A DNA stretch of 64,000 bases, from positions 22,800,022 through 22,864,021 of the forward strand of contig OY756967.1 of NCBI GenBank assembly GCA_963580455.1. Reading direction: 5' to 3'. Source of the stretch: Euonymus europaeus (lineage: Eukaryota; Streptophyta; Magnoliopsida; Celastrales; Celastraceae). Numbering within the stretch: the stretch's first letter is position 1; the number at the start of each line of letters is the position of its first letter. A model generated the notes under the pieces. It saw nothing but the letters and a program-made list of their open reading frames with translations. It searched no databases and was not told the origin of the DNA. This document shows, piece after piece, positions 23,074-36,230 of this stretch. A program made the position numbers and the translations under genes.

Positions 23074-26000
23074 TCACCACGAAAAAGGGCTTGCTCCCAA
23101 CAAAAATATCTCATTTTCTACATCTTTCACCCATTCACAAACCCGGTTGCAGGTTTTGATTGCTAAAGCCTGCAAAAATTTGGATCAGTCAATTCTCAAC
23201 AATGGATGTACAACTAATTCCGGTAAAACAACTCAGATGGTGGAACAAATTGAATTTATTCATTCAATATCAAAGGAAAAACCAAGCAATATGGAAGCAT
23301 AATTTCATTATATTGGGATATATTTTCCACTCAACGGGCCTTTGAATTGACAATTAAACCTAGACAAATTAGATTGTGCTAGAACCCTCAGATGGAAATT
23401 AATTCATGGATAACAAAAGCCAATTAGAATTAGAGTAGGGTTACAGAAGGCTCATGATTATTTTGCACAGGAGACGGTGAGCAATGTCTACATTGTAAGC
23501 AAATTTAATACAGATATACCAAATACAAAAATCATTATTAGTTACCAACACACATCCCAGATACTTAAGGCCCTTAGGCATTCCCATCCAAAACTAAAAC
23601 TCATACTGAATTATCCATTGAGTTAAAAAAAAATAAAGTCCAAGGTTCTTGTGTCCTATTGGAACTAGCTCCCACACTTGCCAAAGGTGGTCAGTTCCCA
23701 CATCCCATAATTGATTAAAAATAAAATAAAAATTGCATTGACCATTTTACTTTCACAGAAAACAGCTCTTGAAGGCAAAAAAGGTCAATAAGTGAAATAC
23801 AGTATGTGTGCATGAAATTATCCCAAAATTATAAGCGTAGGCAAATGTCAAACCTTGTCTGCAAGTGGATCAAATGTTGCATAGAGTTCAAAATCTTGCG
23901 TGACCCAGCACAGTAGAACTGCAGGCACCAGAAAACAAATTTGGGGTAAGAGGCATGCATAAGAAATTGAAGCAAAACTTCAAGAATTGTAATTAGGAGG
24001 GAGACCATTTCAGCTACATGTACACGAAAGTCAAGCATATGCAGAGAGACATTAAGTTTTGAAACATACTCAGGGTGGATACCCAAAATGAAAACTTCTT
24101 ACAGACTAGGAGTAGCAACTTAGTGGCTACACAGAAACATGATCAGTGGAAACTTTAACCACCAGATGTCCAATATTAAAAGACCAGAACACATGGAATG
24201 GAAAAAAGTATAGAAACTTGTTAACAAGGTCGGTCAGTGGTCGATAAGTCCAAATGTTTAAAAGCCATTTCCTGTGGGTCTGGCACTGATGCTGTCTTTC
24301 CTGTTGAGCATCTAACTTGAGACAGATTACCACACTCAAACAAAATGTTTGTAGAAACATAATTTTTAAAGAGGAAGATAGAAAATAATAGACTATGTAT
24401 GGGTCACATGTCAACATATTATCTTTCCAACAAGAATTATTAAACAAAGAAAAAAGATCCATCATTTACCATAGTTTTCATCTCTTCTAAACTGAGTTTT
24501 GTGTGGGCTAGTTCCTTTATCGTGCATGGAAGCATAAAGTTTCTGGTAAGCCCTATATAGTCTGCAATATGAAAATATACTTATAGGGATAAGAAAATAA
24601 CTTACTTCATCATAGGAGATGATTTGAAGGTTGTGCAAGACTCCGAAGTATTACCTTTTCTGCTTTCTTGGACTATTAATTGGAGGAGAAAACTCAGAAG
24701 AGACATACTGATCCAAAAATATACTACGATACATAAAATGCCAAAGTCCAGCGGGACCACCAATTCCACCAAAAGATTTGTTAAATCTCTCAGGAGAATC
24801 TGGTGGCAGTTTGTGGTGACCTAGATGAGCAGATGAAGATCCAGAACGAGGAACTGGGTCAATTGGCAAATCCTCAACACGCATTCCACCATCTAGCATG
24901 GATCTCTGAACTTCACTAAGAACACTTGACTTCAGAAGGACTGTTTCAATACGAATCCTACAATAATTTGTTTCATTTTTAACACGACTACTGCTCTGAA
25001 GAAAAGTAGATTTTAATATCTTCTGACTACAGAGAGAAAAACAACAGTAACCTGCATTCCTTGAGATGATAAAAGGCATCTGAACTTGTAGTAAGCAGCA
25101 TCAAGTATGTGTCAACCTGACATGAGAAAGCATAACCGTCAGGTCAATTCCTCCCTCATTGGGATGAACAACAAATAATATTTTTGTAGAAATGCATTAT
25201 TACTGGTAAAATAGTTTGAAGTCAGCAGTGTGTCTCACAAACACTGACCAGGACCATAACAAGTATATGAATGTGTGAATCCAAGTCTCACTCACATCAA
25301 AGTAATGCACATAGGCATATAAAAATGCCACAGGATTATATCTTGGAAGGCAGATTGGAGAGAAAGATTCAGAAGTCCTGCATAAATCCCATAAAACAGG
25401 TAAGACCGCAGTCTCTGAAAGTTCAAAAACCATAAACCAACACTCTTCCTCACACACGATAAAGGGTAGACTGCTAGAGTAAATCATCCGCCAATTAGTG
25501 TAAAATCTCCAACATAACAAAAAGACAACTGCTGCCTTTTTCAGGGTAGAGTCTAGTATCTTAGTAACTCAAAGAATAAAACTGAAATCAACCGCTACTT
25601 GGGCTTGTCATCAAGAAAAAGGATGGTTGGTGAGGGTGTTGCACACTAAATTAGAGAAAACTATCACGAGCAAGCAGGTGTACAATTGTTTTGATATAGC
25701 TTGTATGAAATTGTAATACACATAATTTTTTACAAAATATGACAGATATTTAATTACTTACACCTTTTAATTTTAATATTCACTATGCCTTCGATAGTCC
25801 ATGCCAAAATTATTTGCTTCAACCATAAAAGAGCAAGAAAATTCCATTTATACTTGCCTAAATTATTCTGACGACATAATAAAGTTGGAAAGTAACAGCA
25901 TGTCATCTGGATGAAGAGAAGCTTTTTGAGCACCGACAAGACTGACAACCTACAACAAGCTTAAAGTAGTGAAATGCTTAAACCAATCGAAGAATTTCAA

Positions 26001-29000
26001 AATGCGAAACAACCTTAACTTTGTCCCTGATGGTGTAAAAAATGGTGACGGAGAGGAGGATAAACGAAACTTTGGTAGGGCAGGGACTCATAGAGGAGGG
26101 GAAGGGGATTCACCTTATGTTTACACATCAATATCGCAAAAAGAACACCTGAATCGGCAACATCTTGAAGTATAGCACCTGCTGCTTGCCTTGTTGCGTA
26201 AGCAAGGGGAAGACAAGTGTATGCATGAAGAAATGCTGCTGGGTTCCTAAGAAAAGCAAGAAAAAAGTCACTCAGTGTCATCTAAATTAGGTATAATAAT
26301 AATAGTTTCCAATGTCTAAAACAAGAGAAAAATGTGAGATGTCACATCATAATATGGCAGAAACAATAAAGGATGATGCAACATCTCCCCAAAATACTGA
26401 CTATCGAACTGAGGCACTGGCTTTGCAACCAGGCAATACAGGAAGAAGAAAAAAAATAAAAGAATTACATGCACCTTGAGTTTAATTTGAAAATGTACAA
26501 TGATTTCCTCATTAATCACAGATCTGAAAGCAGCACACAAGACTTTCATTTTAAAATATCGTAGATCTGCATAAGCACTCCTCCTTAATAAGCTGTTTCA
26601 AATTGATTCAAATCTCTCAAATAAAACCACCAGGGAAATATATTATTTTGCATAATGAAGAGCCAAAAGAAAGAAAAAAAATCCACTTCATGTAGCATGC
26701 ATAATTTCTTATTTTCTTCAACACAAACAAAAGTAAGCATCAAGAAAAGGAATACAAACCAACTGAAAGAATGTATGAGAGAAGAGAAGACAGCATCAGT
26801 CCCTCCAAGCAAGGGTGTCATATCAAATTTCGAATTCTTCTCAAAACATCTGTTTACTGACTTTGTCAGGATAAGTATCATCTGCATCCAAATCATAAGG
26901 TAATAATGAGATGGAAACGTTCTGTTTGTAGAACGGAGATGGGGAAAATAATTTTAAAAAGAAAAAGAAGCAGCCATTAGAAAAATTGCAATGGCACCAA
27001 AGCACCCAAATAGTCAAACAAATCAGGAAAAGAACTATTACCTGTCCATAAATTAGCTCCAACTGTCCCTTTAATGACTCATATGGCTCTTCTGTACAAC
27101 TGATGCAAACTAAGTAAATTGGTCCTTTCACAAGAAAAATCACCTGATAAATAAAACTCACATATGTAAAATGAAATGTCACAAATTTTCTTATACATGC
27201 CTAAGGAATATGTGTGCGTCTGGAAACTGAAGTTTAACTATTTATGCATCCATCCCTAGGAGGACAATCCTCAGGAAGAAAATTTTATAGAAATCAAATT
27301 GCATCAACAGACAGCATAAAGGCTTGAATGATTTAAAAAGTTGTGAAGGTTTGTCTTGTATTTGGACCAATTCTTAGGATCCTAGTCTTCTACCAAAGGA
27401 ACAGAGTGATGATTGGTTTTTCTTGTCAGTTTGGCTTCAACTAGAAACATTTATAAAACTGGTAATATTTAAGATCATGATCAAGAACAAGAAACACAAT
27501 TAGAGAGAACATTAAGAGTTTCACAAATGCAATTGTGAAAGACATTATCGACTAAAATCAATAGTATTTATTTTTAAAAAACATCAATCTTTCAACGACT
27601 AACATCAATAATATTTATTTGAAAAAAAACTTCAATAATAAAAATAACAAGCATTAATCTAACATATTTGGGGAATGGGGATGAAAACACAAATCATTGA
27701 ACAAAAACACCTCAGACTTCACCACTTGATCCTATCTGAGGCCACCCAAATAATCCAGTGGCATTCATACAACTTTAAAAAGTTGTCTCTTTCAGCCTCC
27801 AGTAATTTTTTCCTTCACAATAGGATATTTGGATGTTCTCACAGTTTCCGCATTGGGGTATTTTTAAATATCCATGTAAATGCTTATTAGATGAAAAGGA
27901 AAGCTAGTCTTACTTCAAAACCCAATTTACAGAGAAAAATGCTCACTAAGACAAGACATCAATGGAAAATGAAAATAGCAAGCCCACATAAAAGAAATAT
28001 ATTACAGACCTGGTGCTTTCCTGCCCTAACCAATTTGACACGATCCCCCCTAAAATGTAAAAAATTAAAAAAAGAAAACCATCATCATAAGTCCTCTAAA
28101 GAGTTGCTGCATCAGAAAATTATCCTAAGCGTATGCAGAGAAATTTAAAAATGAAAATAAGACTAATTTGTCTTGGTACCCATTCTCCACAAAGGAAATA
28201 ATGGCTTGCAATGTTGCAGAAAATCCTGCGAGCTTGTGTTCATCTCCATACCTGATGATATAATACAAATGTAAAAAAACAGTAATAAGAACAACAAAAT
28301 AATAGAGCCTCTTTTCTGCATTGGGATGAAAGAAAATTTTCCGCTGTGAGATGCATACGAAATCAAACCTGGAATATATAGGTTTGCCTGAGTGACTCAA
28401 AATAAAGAAATGCTTCTTCCTTTTTCTCCACGACAAGGAAGTATCGTCCTGTAATTCTTTTGTTAATCAACAAATTTTTAAAATCTCAACTCAGATGACA
28501 TAACTATGCCCCTTCAGCACTCCAAGCGCTTCATTGGCACCAAGCTTTTAGTTAATTACTCAATGAACAGATACTAAGCTTTAATATGTTTGCTGTTTTT
28601 CATTTGTATTTTCTCAATGGCATGATAGCATATGACTATATGAGGATAGCACTACATCGAATAGTAACCCTTAACCAGTACTGCACCACATACCTTCGTG
28701 TATTTCTCTGCATCACTACTATTTCTTTGAGTATGTCCAATGTCCAATTTCCAAGTCTACATTTACAGGCCGGAATGGGCACGGGTGGATTTTCAAACAA
28801 TCCATTCTTTGTCATTAGGCATTACTTTAATTGGCAACATTACAAAAGATATGGGCCCATGGCAATTAAAATTTGGTTTTCAAAGGGGTTACCAGCCATT
28901 TGACATATTGGAAAGCATGAAAGAGCATTATAATTAGCTCTAGTTCACAGTCTGTAAAATGTAATTCCCGACAAGCTCCACATTCAATTGTATCATCATT

Positions 29001-29561
29001 TCCAAATGCAAGCATATGGACCCTGAACCAATTCAGCTGGTGTATATATCGTTGAACAACTATCATCTTAAGCCATCACAAATAAGAAAAACTAGAGCAG
29101 TGAAAAACCGTTAAACAAATAATATACGGTACCTCATCAACATGCCGCTTCCCCCGCAACCAGGACTCATGGGAATCGGAGGCACTGTCAATGGCACTGC
29201 CATTCCGCACTTCTTGTATCTCATCTTCACTCACCTCATCCACTCTGGAGGTGCCCGAGGCACTGCTACTCCCCCTCTCACCTGCATAGCCACTGCTGCT
29301 GGGACTAGGCGGCCCCTCCACTTCCGGTTCCGAATTGGCCCTCCCCCACACCATCGGAAACCTGGATTTCCCTACTCCTCCATCATGATTGTTCTCTTCG
29401 TTATTATTTGATGCACTTGCGGTGTCATTCGAGCACTCCTGAAATGTATCTTCACTGGATTCTGTAAGTGCGACGGTTTCCAGTTGATCTTCGATTTCTT
29501 CGGTGTCATGGTTAGGGTTTTCTCCAGCAGAGGATGAAGAGGGATTATCAGAGGATGACAT
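23074..29561 (-). CDS. MON1: Vacuolar fusion protein MON1 (SAND family), with in-frame stop
   Basis: Fourteen exons: 29561-29133, 28448-28369, 28251-28180, 28049-28010, 27143-27042, 26881-26760, 26246-26114, 25949-25858, 25377-25296, 25116-25052, 24957-24655, 24561-24470, 23918-23854, 23169-23074. They total 591 codons including the final stop, and every junction keeps frame. Residues 1-143 are a Ser/Glu-rich disordered region; the rest is the conserved longin-type MON1 core, with [74 protein letters not shown] and the C-terminus [12 protein letters not shown]1 with CCZ1 is the exchange factor that activates RAB7 on late endosomes, driving Rab5-to-Rab7 conversion and vacuolar transport. Oddity: codon 355 is TAA (25865-25863) where Ser is expected before Phe-Arg-Thr-Ser-Glu. 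Exon 8 is followed by a GC donor (AG/GCAAGT). Read literally, the protein stops after 354 residues; a sequencing error or null allele are both possible. Confidence 0.9.
25863..25865 (-). other. In-frame TAA in MON1 exon 8
   Basis: The exon reads Met-Ser-Ser-Glu, TAA, Phe, then AG with the intron beginning GCAAGT; the next exon supplies G and Thr-Ser-Glu-Ser-Phe. Homologues have Ser between Glu and Phe, so a single C-to-A change (TCA to TAA) explains it. No alternative GT donor upstream in exon 8 would remove the stop while keeping frame. Confidence 0.85.
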
Positions 29562-30657
29562 TTTGGGTATCTCTGAAACTAGATAAATTGGGCTTGAGAA
29601 ACTTGAGACAGAGAAGTTGCAAGAAACTGTGAGATTTTGAGTTTGAGACCGCCTACCGTTCCTCGGTTACTGGCTCAACAATAAGCTTCCCATGCGAAAC
29701 TCAGACGAGCGTCTGACCAGTAGGTAGCTTGGGTGGATCCGACTTCACCTGCTCAACTGTTTCAGACTCTTTTTCTATCCGAACTGTTTCAGATTTTGAA
29801 CAGTCCGGTATCTGCAAGGCGGACATCTGGACCGTTTGAAGTTATGGGTCCAAAGAAGTCTCGGCTAGACGTAGGGCCCAAACTTTTCTTATATCAGTCC
29901 ATAATCAATCCATCCTGCAATTGGGCTCGAAGCCCTCCAAATTTAACATCGGCCCACAATGTAGTCCAAAGGCCCACATATAAAAATCTGGTCCGGTACA
30001 TGTGTCATTTTGCGTGTCATCGAATAAAAGCTCTATGAGCACCTAAATGATGCAAGTTTATTGTCCCATTCAGTCATTTGTTCGCCCATCCTAGCGGACT
30101 AGCAATTTTTTGGGCTACAATAGACACATTTTATTGTCCTATTTTTATTGTCGCATTTTTGAGTTCATCTCTACTATACAAAAATCAAGTCCGCAAATTT
30201 ACACGATTATAGGAATATTTTTTATTGACCTAGTCACGTCAACAACATATTCAATTATTCTTGTTCGGTTATAACAGTAAAACACATATCTTATCTTAAT
30301 ATATTTTGTTGACGGGAAAAAAACAATTGTTCGTGTTTTGAGCTTCATAGTTCACAACTTCTGAACTTATTAATTCTTATTACAGTCATACTTCATAGAT
30401 TCTCAACTGGGCTGAACTAGCCCTTTCATTTACCTAGCTAGGCCAGTCTAGCAATGAGTCCAAAGTGATTTGGTAACAAGGGAGAGCCCAAACTTGTCCA
30501 ACTTTAGTTTGGTTTTTAATTGAGGCCCAACTTTGATTAGTTGGGAAATTGAGATTACAAGCTTACCCTACAAAAACCCTAACCTATATACCCACCCTTC
30601 TCAACTATCCCTGGCTTCTTTGAAACCCTAGATCGTTCATCACTCGCCACAGCAAAA
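29562..30657. promoter_or_regulatory. Shared divergent promoter region of MON1 and RPL12
   Basis: 1096 bp separate the two start codons. On the RPL12 side a telo-box AAACCCTAA lies at 30574-30582, a TATA-like CTATATA at 30584-30590, a second telo-box-like AAACCCTA at 30623-30630, and GGCCCAA (site II type) at 30524-30530. Further GGCCCA motifs lie at about 29950-29980. Telo-box plus site II is the known arrangement in promoters of plant translation-machinery genes. About 30180-30420 is plain AT-rich DNA. Confidence 0.7.
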
Positions 30658-31158
30658 ATGCCGCCCAAGTTCGACCCATCTCAGGTTGTTGACGTCTATG
30701 TCCGGGTCACGGGCGGCGAGGTCGGTGCGGCAAGTTCTCTTGCTCCTAAGATTGGGCCCCTTGGTCTCTCCCCGAAGAAAATCGGTGAAGATATCGCAAA
30801 AGAGACCGCCAAGGACTGGAAGGGCCTTCGCGTCACTGTCAAGCTTACTGTTCAGAACCGTCAGGCTAAGGTATCGGTGGTGCCATCCGCAGCGGCTCTC
30901 GTCATCAAGGCCCTAAAGGAGCCCGAGCGAGACCGCAAGAAAACTAAGAACATTAAACACAATGGAAATATTTCACTTGATGATGTAATTGAAATTGCTA
31001 AGGTTATGCGGCCAAGGTCAATGGCCAAGGATTTGAGCGGGACAGTGAAGGAGATCCTGGGGACGTGCGTTTCTGTCGGTTGTACGGTGGATGGAAAGGA
31101 TCCTAAGGACTTGCAGCAGGAGATCACGGATGGTGATGTCGAGCTTCCATTGGATTGA
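30658..31158 (+). CDS. RPL12: Cytosolic 60S ribosomal protein L12 (uL11)
   Basis: Intronless, 166 residues, the usual length of plant RPL12. It starts [20 protein letters not shown], then [20 protein letters not shown] and [20 protein letters not shown] (N-terminal domain). The C-terminal rRNA-binding domain contains [39 protein letters not shown] and ends in the [13 protein letters not shown] tail. uL11 sits at the base of the ribosomal stalk, binding the GTPase-associated centre of 25S rRNA. The start codon is in a good context (AAAATGCC) and lies about 70 bp after the TATA-like motif. The GC-rich codon use of the first half and lack of introns match other angiosperm copies. Confidence 0.97.
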   Translation: MPPKFDPSQVVDVYVRVTGGEVGAASSLAPKIGPLGLSPKKIGEDIAKETAKDWKGLRVTVKLTVQNRQAKVSVVPSAAALVIKALKEPERDRKKTKNIKHNGNISLDDVIEIAKVMRPRSMAKDLSGTVKEILGTCVSVGCTVDGKDPKDLQQEITDGDVELPLD

Positions 31159-32550
31159 GACCCGCAAGCTAGCTTGAGTGAGGGATTTCGTTGATTTTAA
31201 GTTTCTTTTTCCTTCTAATTTGTGTTGTTGGTTATTTTAAGATTTCCCATAATGTTATGTTCTTAAGGATTATTATTTACTGTGAATTAGATGATTTTGA
31301 GGTATAGCTTTTGATGAAGATTGATGATGAATTCATGATTTTGGATGGTATAATTGGTTTAAGATGTGGCATACAATTTATTGGTGTTTTGTATTGGAAA
31401 TTGGATTTTAATGTTCTGTTTTGACTAGTGATTTAGTCTGTTGATTATCCGTCTTTCGAACATACTTATCGTATGCTGCACTGTCACTAACTGTGCCAAA
31501 ATTATGGCAATAGATTAGTGGTGTCTGTGGTGGAGAATTAGCGACATTGGCTTTTGCCTATCTAGATAATGTCTTCTTAACATGTTTAAAAAGGAAGATA
31601 AAGGAACCAAGTCCATGATGAATTGTTCTGTTTTTCATTTGTTAAGTTTGGAAGTCTGCTACATCATTGTTCTTTTTCTTTTCACAGTACCTTCTTTGAA
31701 GTTTTTTTGTTTGTCTTGAATTCATGAAGAAGTCTTTACTTTTCAGTTGACCATTTTGATATGACATTGCACTCATTTTGTGTATTGCTTATTTTCCTTT
31801 TGAAATTGCTTCGGCAGTAGAATAAATCTTGAAGGAGCTAGGTTATATACCAGTGCTAGCAGTTCTTTCCCCTCGTACTGCTGAAATCACATATTTGTTG
31901 ATATAGCAAGGATTAGGCTTTGGCATTGTATTTTTTCAAATCTTGAATTCTTGATATGTGCTACTACACAGTAGGCTTTTGTTGTTCTTTGGTTTGCTCC
32001 ATATCACAGGCATCGGTGGAGAATTTAGGTATGTTGTATTGTTATGCTTTCTAAGGCTCTTTGCTGCATCATTTTTATGCTTATTGATCCATTTTATGAG
32101 GTCCACAACCGTGTATTGCGAGTGCATGATTCCTACTAAATCCTCAAATATGATATGGCTGCAGGTTCAATTTTGTGTTTCCTGTTCCTCTTCTGTAAAT
32201 AGTTGATGCTTATGATAATGACTGAAGGCTAACTAATACTGTAGGTTCTTGAAACTTGAAAGTGCACAAGGTTTATTCATAATTCTCATGATACTTTATA
32301 ATGTAGATTAAACGTCTCTATCTCCCCCTTCCCCTAATTTCTTTCTTCTTGGATGTGACCATGTCTGATCATATTTTCTTACATCGTGTTTTTTTATTAG
32401 CATTGTTGAGCACAGAACATGACATTTACCTAGTGAATGGTCCTGATCAGCTCTGTATATGAGCTTTTATAATGGATATACTCAATCTGCAAGCCTGTTG
32501 CTCACTTTTGGTTGAATGCTGTAATAAGTGGAGTCAAGTATCTACTACTG
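31159..32550. other. RPL12 downstream and intergenic DNA
   Basis: 31159 to about 31500 should contain the RPL12 3' UTR. The rest is T-rich with scattered short open frames lacking any motif. Nothing else recognised. Confidence 0.4.
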
Positions 32551-33645
32551 AGGCCAGGTGCAATGGGAGAAGCATTTGGTGTGCTGGAAATTTTGGAGTA
32601 TGCAGAGAGAGTAATTTTAAAAATTGTATTGAAAAATGTGTAGAAAGATAGAAAAAAGTGAAAAATGGTATAAAAGTATGAGAGAGATGTTGAAACTTGA
32701 TATTTGGAGTGTTGGTGTATGGAAAGTGAAAAAAATTGTATTGAAATATGTGTTTTGTTGATATGATTGTATTGAAAAATGTGTTTTGCTGATGTGTATG
32801 AGTAAGTGAGATTCATTTATGTGTAATAAAGGTGGGATCCAATTACAGAATTTGGAGTGCTTGATAATGTCATAGCACTGGAGATGGCCTGACAACGTAA
32901 GATTCTTAAAGTGAGCACATGCAATGGTGTGTGTTTAGTGGGGACGTTAGATGTTATTAGAATGTGTGTTTTTGCTGATGTGGCTGTATTGGAAGATGTG
33001 TTTTGTTGATGTGGTTGTATTGGAAGATGTGTTTTGGTGGAATCAATCTTGATTTTTGTGTAGTTTTGTTGTGAAAAAGATGTAGGAAAGGAAAATAGTT
33101 GGTTTGAATAATGGAGAAAAGGATAATTGTATTGGGAGATGTGTTTTGCTGATGTGACTGTATTGGGAGATGTGTATGGTTTGAATTTTTGTGTGATAAA
33201 AATGGGATTCAAAAATAATTTTAACGGGGACAACAATCTTAAACCATTGCATGTGCTCTAAGGGCAATTGCAATGGTGTAAAGTTAATGGGCCAACAAAG
33301 TTAATGTGTTTTGCTGATGTGGCTGTATTGAAAAATGTGTTTTGTTAATATGCTTGTATTGAGATATGTATTTTGGTGATGTAGATGATGATGTGACTTG
33401 ACTTTTTGTAATAAATGTGGGACTTAGCCTTGATTTTGATGTATATTTGATGGGGATAATATGAAGGATATGAAAGTAGTTGGGTTGGATAATAGTTTTG
33501 TATTGGGAGATGTGTTTTGCTGATGTGACAGTATTGAAATATGTGTTATGCTGATTTGATTGTATTGGGAGTTGTGTTTTTGTGAGATAGATATGGGACC
33601 CAAAAACAAAATTGTTTGGTCATTAAAAGTGCAACAATTGTGGTA
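32551..33645. mobile_element. Three adjacent Tourist-like MITEs
   Basis: Element 1, about 32551-32890, has AGGCCA/TGGCCT ends. Element 2, 32913-33258, has a perfect 16-bp terminal inverted repeat GAGCACATGCAATGGT and TAA after its right end. Element 3, 33262-33645, has GGGC/GCCC ends with GGGCAATTGCAATGGT on the left and TAA on both sides (33259-33261 and after 33645). All contain several copies of a ~31-bp unit such as TTGTATTGAAAAATGTGTTTT followed by GTTGATGTGA. No coding capacity. Borders of element 1 are approximate. Confidence 0.7.
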
Positions 33646-34387
33646 GCCCTAACAAACTACCCTCAGCTTCAGTGTGATGAGTGAGCCAATCTATTAACAG
33701 TCCTCGATACTAGTGTATAGCTACTGGAAAATACACATAAATCAAAGAAAACAATCTTGGGGACTATTTTGAAGGCCAAACAAAATCAGAATCTTTGTTG
33801 GTCTGGCCAGAGTAAATATGTATGATGTCTCTGTGTTTGGACCCAAACAATTAATGATCTGATCAGGTTATTTCTGGTCTCTTTCATATGCGAGCAATTG
33901 TATAGATTAAAGATGAGAGGAAGCCACCGGCCAATTACAAATCATCACCAACCCAAAGAAAAAATGACTTTATAATTCCTTTTTCTTTCTTTTCCACGTC
34001 ACTCTTTGTACGGAGTCTGGACACCTGCTGCACTTATAGCCGCAGCTGTTTTTTTATTTTTATTTTAACTAAGCTTGTAGCCGAAACTGCAATTCAATGA
34101 AAATGAGCGCATGGACGATGACCGGAGGGTGGAGTAGAGGGTCCACTTGTGGTGGTCAGTTAATCACGTCATCAGCACTACATAAATATACACAACAAGT
34201 GGTCTACATTGTGAGGCCGGTCGGTTTTTGTTTATTTAACCAATATGCTAAGGAATGCTAAAGTACTAAAAGTTATATTCTTAGACAGAAGCTACTAGAT
34301 AATAAAAAAATAAGGTAATATGGGCTGCTAAATTAATGCTATAATCTCTCTTAATCATTCCAACACACAGTACTCTCTCTACACTCC
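33646..34387. other. PIP2 upstream region
   Basis: No gene. AT-rich DNA upstream of the aquaporin gene, probably including its promoter. The palindrome CACGTC/GACGTG-type elements are not clearly clustered; I see no other marked motif. Confidence 0.35.
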
Positions 34388-34398
34388 CCATATATACC
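34388..34398 (+). promoter_or_regulatory. TATA box of the PIP2 gene
   Basis: CATATATACC lies about 100 bp before the ATG, preceded by a CT-rich stretch and followed by a CA/CT-rich leader, a normal plant core-promoter spacing. Confidence 0.6.
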
Positions 34399-34489
34399 TC
34401 CTCAACACTAACACAACAACAACTGGCCCTTCCAAGTTACAACTCTATCTCTTCTCTCTCTATCTAAAAAACTGGTAGTTACTGTAGAA

Positions 34490-35636
34490 ATGGCAAAAGA
34501 TGTTGAAGTACGAGAACAACCAGAATTCTCTGCAAAGGACTACACAGAACCGCCTCCGACGCCGTTGTTCGACATGGAAGAGCTGACCAAATGGTCTTTC
34601 TACAGAGCTCTTATTGCAGAGTTCATTGCTACACTCCTCTTCCTTTATATCACAGTTTTGACTGTGATCGGCTACAAGAGCCAAACCGACCCTAACTTGA
34701 ACGCTGACCAGTGTGGTGGTGTTGGAATTCTCGGGATCGCTTGGGCCTTCGGTGGCATGATCTTCATCCTCGTATACTGCACAGCTGGTATTTCTGGTAA
34801 GTAATAATTAACCCTCTGCTGCTAAAATAAATTGTCAATATTTTTACCAAAGTAATTTGGTTATCATTTATTTTTAATTTATTAATACAGGTGGACACAT
34901 TAACCCGGCTGTGACCTTTGGACTGTTCCTGGGGCGCAAGGTGTCGCTCATCCGTGCAGTGATGTACATGGTAGCACAGTGTTTGGGTGCAATCTGCGGT
35001 TGTGGGCTTGTGAAGGGTTTCCAAAAGGCTTATTACAACAGGTATGGAGGTGGGGCCAACGAGCTCGCTGATGGGTACAACAAGGGCGTTGGATTGGGTG
35101 CTGAGATCATTGGTACCTTTGTTCTTGTCTACACCGTCTTCTCAGCCACTGATCCTAAGAGGAACGCAAGAGACTCCCATGTTCCTGTAAGCACCTGAAT
35201 AATTACCACCACCCGTATTATTACGTTAATGAAAAATTAAAATAATTCTGATTTTATTATTCTTAAAAAAAATAAAATTAAAATTAAAGGTTTTGGCTCC
35301 ATTGCCCATTGGATTCGCTGTATTCATGGTTCACCTGGCCACCATCCCCATCACCGGCACCGGAATCAACCCTGCCAGGAGTTTTGGAGCTGCCGTCATA
35401 TACAATAAGGAGAAGGCCTGGGACGACCAAGTACATATACTAATCCTATTCTTTTCAATTAATATAAATATTATTAGACTATAATTAATATATAGTTGAC
35501 TTGTATTTAATTCATTTTACAGTGGATGTTCTGGGTTGGACCGTTTATTGGAGCTGCAATTGCTGCATTCTACCACCAGTTCATTCTTAGGGCTGCAGCC
35601 ATTAAGGCCCTGGGTTCCTTCAGGAACAACCCTTAG
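34490..35636 (+). CDS. PIP2: Plasma-membrane aquaporin, PIP2 subgroup
   Basis: Four exons: 34490-34796, 34891-35186, 35290-35430, 35523-35636; 285 residues. MIP-family water channel with six membrane helices and two NPA boxes (107-109 and 228-230). The selectivity filter is Phe87, His216, Thr225, Arg231, typical of water-selective PIPs. The PIP signature [20 protein letters not shown] is present. Gating residues known from spinach SoPIP2;1 are conserved: loop-B Ser121, loop-D His199, and the loop-A Cys75 that links the tetramer. The short N-terminus ([13 protein letters not shown]) and the C-terminal tail assign it to PIP2 rather than PIP1. The tail ends GSFRNNP: the first phospho-Ser (280) is kept, but the second site (Ser283 of AtPIP2;1) is Asn. 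The three-intron structure is standard. Likely a plasma-membrane water (and possibly H2O2 or CO2) channel. Confidence 0.96.
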
Positions 35637-36230
35637 TAAATTAATTGAGCATTTTGTGATGAGCGATCGAGCGTTGATGGTTTAAAGAAATAAAAGGACT
35701 GCACCATCTCCATGTATGCCTTTAAGTTTTGGAAAGGTTTATCAATCTAGCGATGGACTGGACGGAATTGTAAATAGTAAACTATCCATGGACAAGGACA
35801 AGGGTGTCTTTTCAATCCTTTGTTTGTGTATTTCACTATTTCGGTATATATCAATGTAGTTTGTGTTGTGTTTCATGCTTGTCTGCGAATTTTTATCCTC
35901 TCTATCTTTAATTTCTTCCCTTTTTAATTATCTTTTCCTCTGGTGTGTATTTTAATTATGCTTCCTGGTAAATTAAGTAAAGTTGTGTTATCTTTAATCA
36001 ATATTGTCACCTTTTTTATTGCTTATGCATGCAGTACTCCATTAATTAAGTATGTATTTAAGTCCAAATTATTTAAATTTATTGGAAGAAGCTAGATTAT
36101 GATGACGAAATACGAGCATCTTCTCTCATCAGAAATTCGAGATATTAGGTACAATTAAGGCCCATTATTATTTTCATTTGAATAATGATGATTATCATAG
36201 TATCATACATTAGAAAATGGTATTGTGACA

